Source: Bacilli bacterium (GTDB taxonomy: Bacteria > Bacillota_I > Bacilli_A > RF39 > UBA660). From it: a stretch of 64,000 bases of DNA. The notes under the pieces are model-generated. The model saw only the letters and a program-made list of their open reading frames with translations, was not told the DNA's origin and ran no database searches. Of this stretch, positions 62,706 through 64,000 are shown one piece after another (within the stretch, counting starts at the first letter, position 1; each line of letters starts with the position of its first letter). Made by a program: the position numbers and the translations under genes. The DNA is taken from the NCBI GenBank assembly GCA_017409785.1, contig JAFQSD010000002.1, positions 598,597-662,596 of the forward strand, given 5' to 3'.

Positions 62706-63878
62706 ATGAAAACGCTAAAAGATTTAAATGTCGAAAACAAAAAAGTTATAATTCGTGTTGATTTCAATGTTCCAATAAAAGAAGGAAAAATTGTAGACGA
62801 CACTAGAATAGTAGGAGCTTTACCAACAATTAAACATTGTTTAGAGCAAAATGCTAAGGTAATTCTATTATCACACTTAGGACGTGTAAAAGAAGAAGCT
62901 GACCTTGCAAAAAATGATCTTGCACCAGTAGCTGTAAGATTAGAAGAATTATTAGGTAAAAAAGTAACATTTATAAACAAAACAAGAGGTGAAGAATTAG
63001 AAAATGCAGTAGCATCAATGCAACCACAAGATGTAGTTCTAGTTCAAAATACTCGTTATGAAGATTTAGATGGTAAAAAAGAAAGCAAAAATGATCCAGA
63101 ACTAGGTGCATATTGGGCATCTTTAGGGGATGTATTTGTAAATGATGCATTTGGAACAATCCATAGAGCACATGCGTCAAACTGTGGAGTAGCAGCTCAT
63201 TTACCATCTGCCTTTGGATTCTTAATTGAAAAAGAATTAACAGCACTAAGTTTATTAGATAACCCACCACATCCATTTGTAGTTGTATTAGGTGGAGCAA
63301 AAGTAGCTGATAAAATCGGAGTTATTGAAAACTTAGTTACTAAAGCAGATAAAATTCTTATCGGTGGAGGAATGGCATTTACATTCCTAAAAGCAGATGG
63401 AATTGAAATTGGTAAATCATTATTAGATGAAGAAAATGTTGAATTCTGTAAAAATGTTTTAGCATCTCACCGAAATAAAATTGTTTTACCAGTAGATACT
63501 GCCGTAACAAATGAATATACAAATGATGAAGAATACAGAGTTAAATCAGTAAATGAAATTTCTGAAGATGAAATGGGACTAGATATAGGACCAGAAACAA
63601 AAGAATTATTTGCTAGTTACTTAAAAGATGCATCTGTTGCTGTATGGAATGGTCCATTAGGTGTATATGAATTTTCAAAATACAAAAAACATACAGATGA
63701 ATTATTAGATTATATTGTAGAAAATAATATAAGAGCCATCCTAGGTGGAGGAGATATTGTAGCAGCAGCATCAACTGCGGGTTATAAAGATAAAGTATAT
63801 CATGCCTCAACTGGAGGAGGAGCAACATTAGAATATCTAGAAGGAAAAACACTTCCAGGTATTGAAGCAATAAAATAA
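62706..63878 (+). CDS. pgk: Phosphoglycerate kinase
   Basis: ATP-forming glycolytic kinase. 390 residues. RVDFNVPIKEG (N-terminal substrate site), LLSHLGRVK, ARLEELLGKKV-type linker, GGAKVADKIGVIENL and the C-terminal GGGDIVAAASTAGY and STGGGATLEYLEG loops are all present. Ribosome binding site CAGGAGG. With gap and fba it covers three steps of glycolysis. Confidence 0.97.
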   Translation: MKTLKDLNVENKKVIIRVDFNVPIKEGKIVDDTRIVGALPTIKHCLEQNAKVILLSHLGRVKEEADLAKNDLAPVAVRLEELLGKKVTFINKTRGEELENAVASMQPQDVVLVQNTRYEDLDGKKESKNDPELGAYWASLGDVFVNDAFGTIHRAHASNCGVAAHLPSAFGFLIEKELTALSLLDNPPHPFVVVLGGAKVADKIGVIENLVTKADKILIGGGMAFTFLKADGIEIGKSLLDEENVEFCKNVLASHRNKIVLPVDTAVTNEYTNDEEYRVKSVNEISEDEMGLDIGPETKELFASYLKDASVAVWNGPLGVYEFSKYKKHTDELLDYIVENNIRAILGGGDIVAAASTAGYKDKVYHASTGGGATLEYLEGKTLPGIEAIK

Positions 63879-63893
63879 AAGTAGGTGACTTAA

Positions 63894-64000
63894 TTGAGTA
63901 CAGAAAGATTTTTCATAGCTGACCCATATAACGATGAACACATAAGGCTAATTGCCGCTTTTGAAGAAGCGAATGGAATAACTACTGTTACCTCAACATT
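63894..64000 (+). CDS. Start of a gene cut by the window end
   Basis: A TTG codon at 63894, 7 bp after AGTAGGTGA, opens a frame of 35 codons (MSTERFFIADPYNDEHIRLI and onward) that runs out of the window. Too short to identify; it lies 15 bp after pgk and would be in its operon. Confidence 0.55.
   Translation, partial: MSTERFFIADPYNDEHIRLIAAFEEANGITTVTST

Overview
The window is 64 kb of AT-rich, gene-dense bacterial chromosome. The mix of genes points to a low-GC Gram-positive of class Bacilli. It has the RNA polymerase delta subunit, WhiA, GlmR, an Mbl/MreB-type protein, TagO, YitT proteins, an agr-type quorum-sensing locus and two sporulation-channel genes (spoIIR, spoIIQ). Low base complexity and short proteins would fit an uncultured, host-associated Bacilli lineage, but the species cannot be fixed from this sequence. 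The genetic code is standard: TGA is a stop, and prfB carries the usual autoregulatory frameshift. There are no rRNA genes, no tRNA genes I could recognise, no CRISPR array and no transposase.

Layout. 1-4.3 kb: the end of a hypothetical gene, then pta, a LemA protein and a class A penicillin-binding protein on the minus strand. 4.4-16.5 kb: translation, metabolism and envelope genes (ywiB-argS, rpoE, prfA-prmC, spoIIR, fba, murA, an SGNH hydrolase, rpmE, rpiB, a DUF1146 protein, spoIIQ, mbl). 16.6-24.3 kb: tagO, an agr locus (agrA-agrC on plus; agrB and a 40-residue agrD on minus), a cold-shock gene, hpf and secA. 24.3-27.6 kb: an accessory island of a Phd-like regulator and a fused restriction-methylation protein plus specificity subunit (BcgI-like). 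It sits between secA and what looks like a decayed second secA 3' end with its terminator. 27.6-32.3 kb: an rdgB-type pyrophosphatase, an AIM24-like protein, a two-domain GT60-type glycosyltransferase and a hydrolase. 32.4-38.3 kb: a candidate small RNA, prfB, two YitT paralogues and ftsE-ftsX with a peptidoglycan hydrolase. 38.3-53.5 kb: a transglutaminase-like protein, pepT, NUDIX and ASCH proteins, an ABC exporter behind a short leader ORF and terminator, metK under a SAM-I riboswitch, an acyltransferase-like protein, two zinc-ribbon paralogues, a kinase, uvrB, a divergent PgeF-like protein and a radical SAM protein. 53.5-64 kb: uvrA, lgt, glmR, whiA, clpP, a TGS-uridine kinase, gap and pgk.

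How they work together. Envelope building and remodelling is a theme (PBP1A, MurA, TagO, Lgt, Mbl, FtsEX-hydrolase, GlmR). Lower glycolysis is represented by fba, gap and pgk. SpoIIR and SpoIIQ suggest a forespore-mother cell signalling and channel apparatus, so sporulation capacity or its remnant. The agr genes form a full circuit, with a predicted AgrA operator upstream of agrBD. Many genes begin right after the U-tract of the preceding terminator, from an extended -10 promoter (TGnTATAAT) with little or no -35 element.
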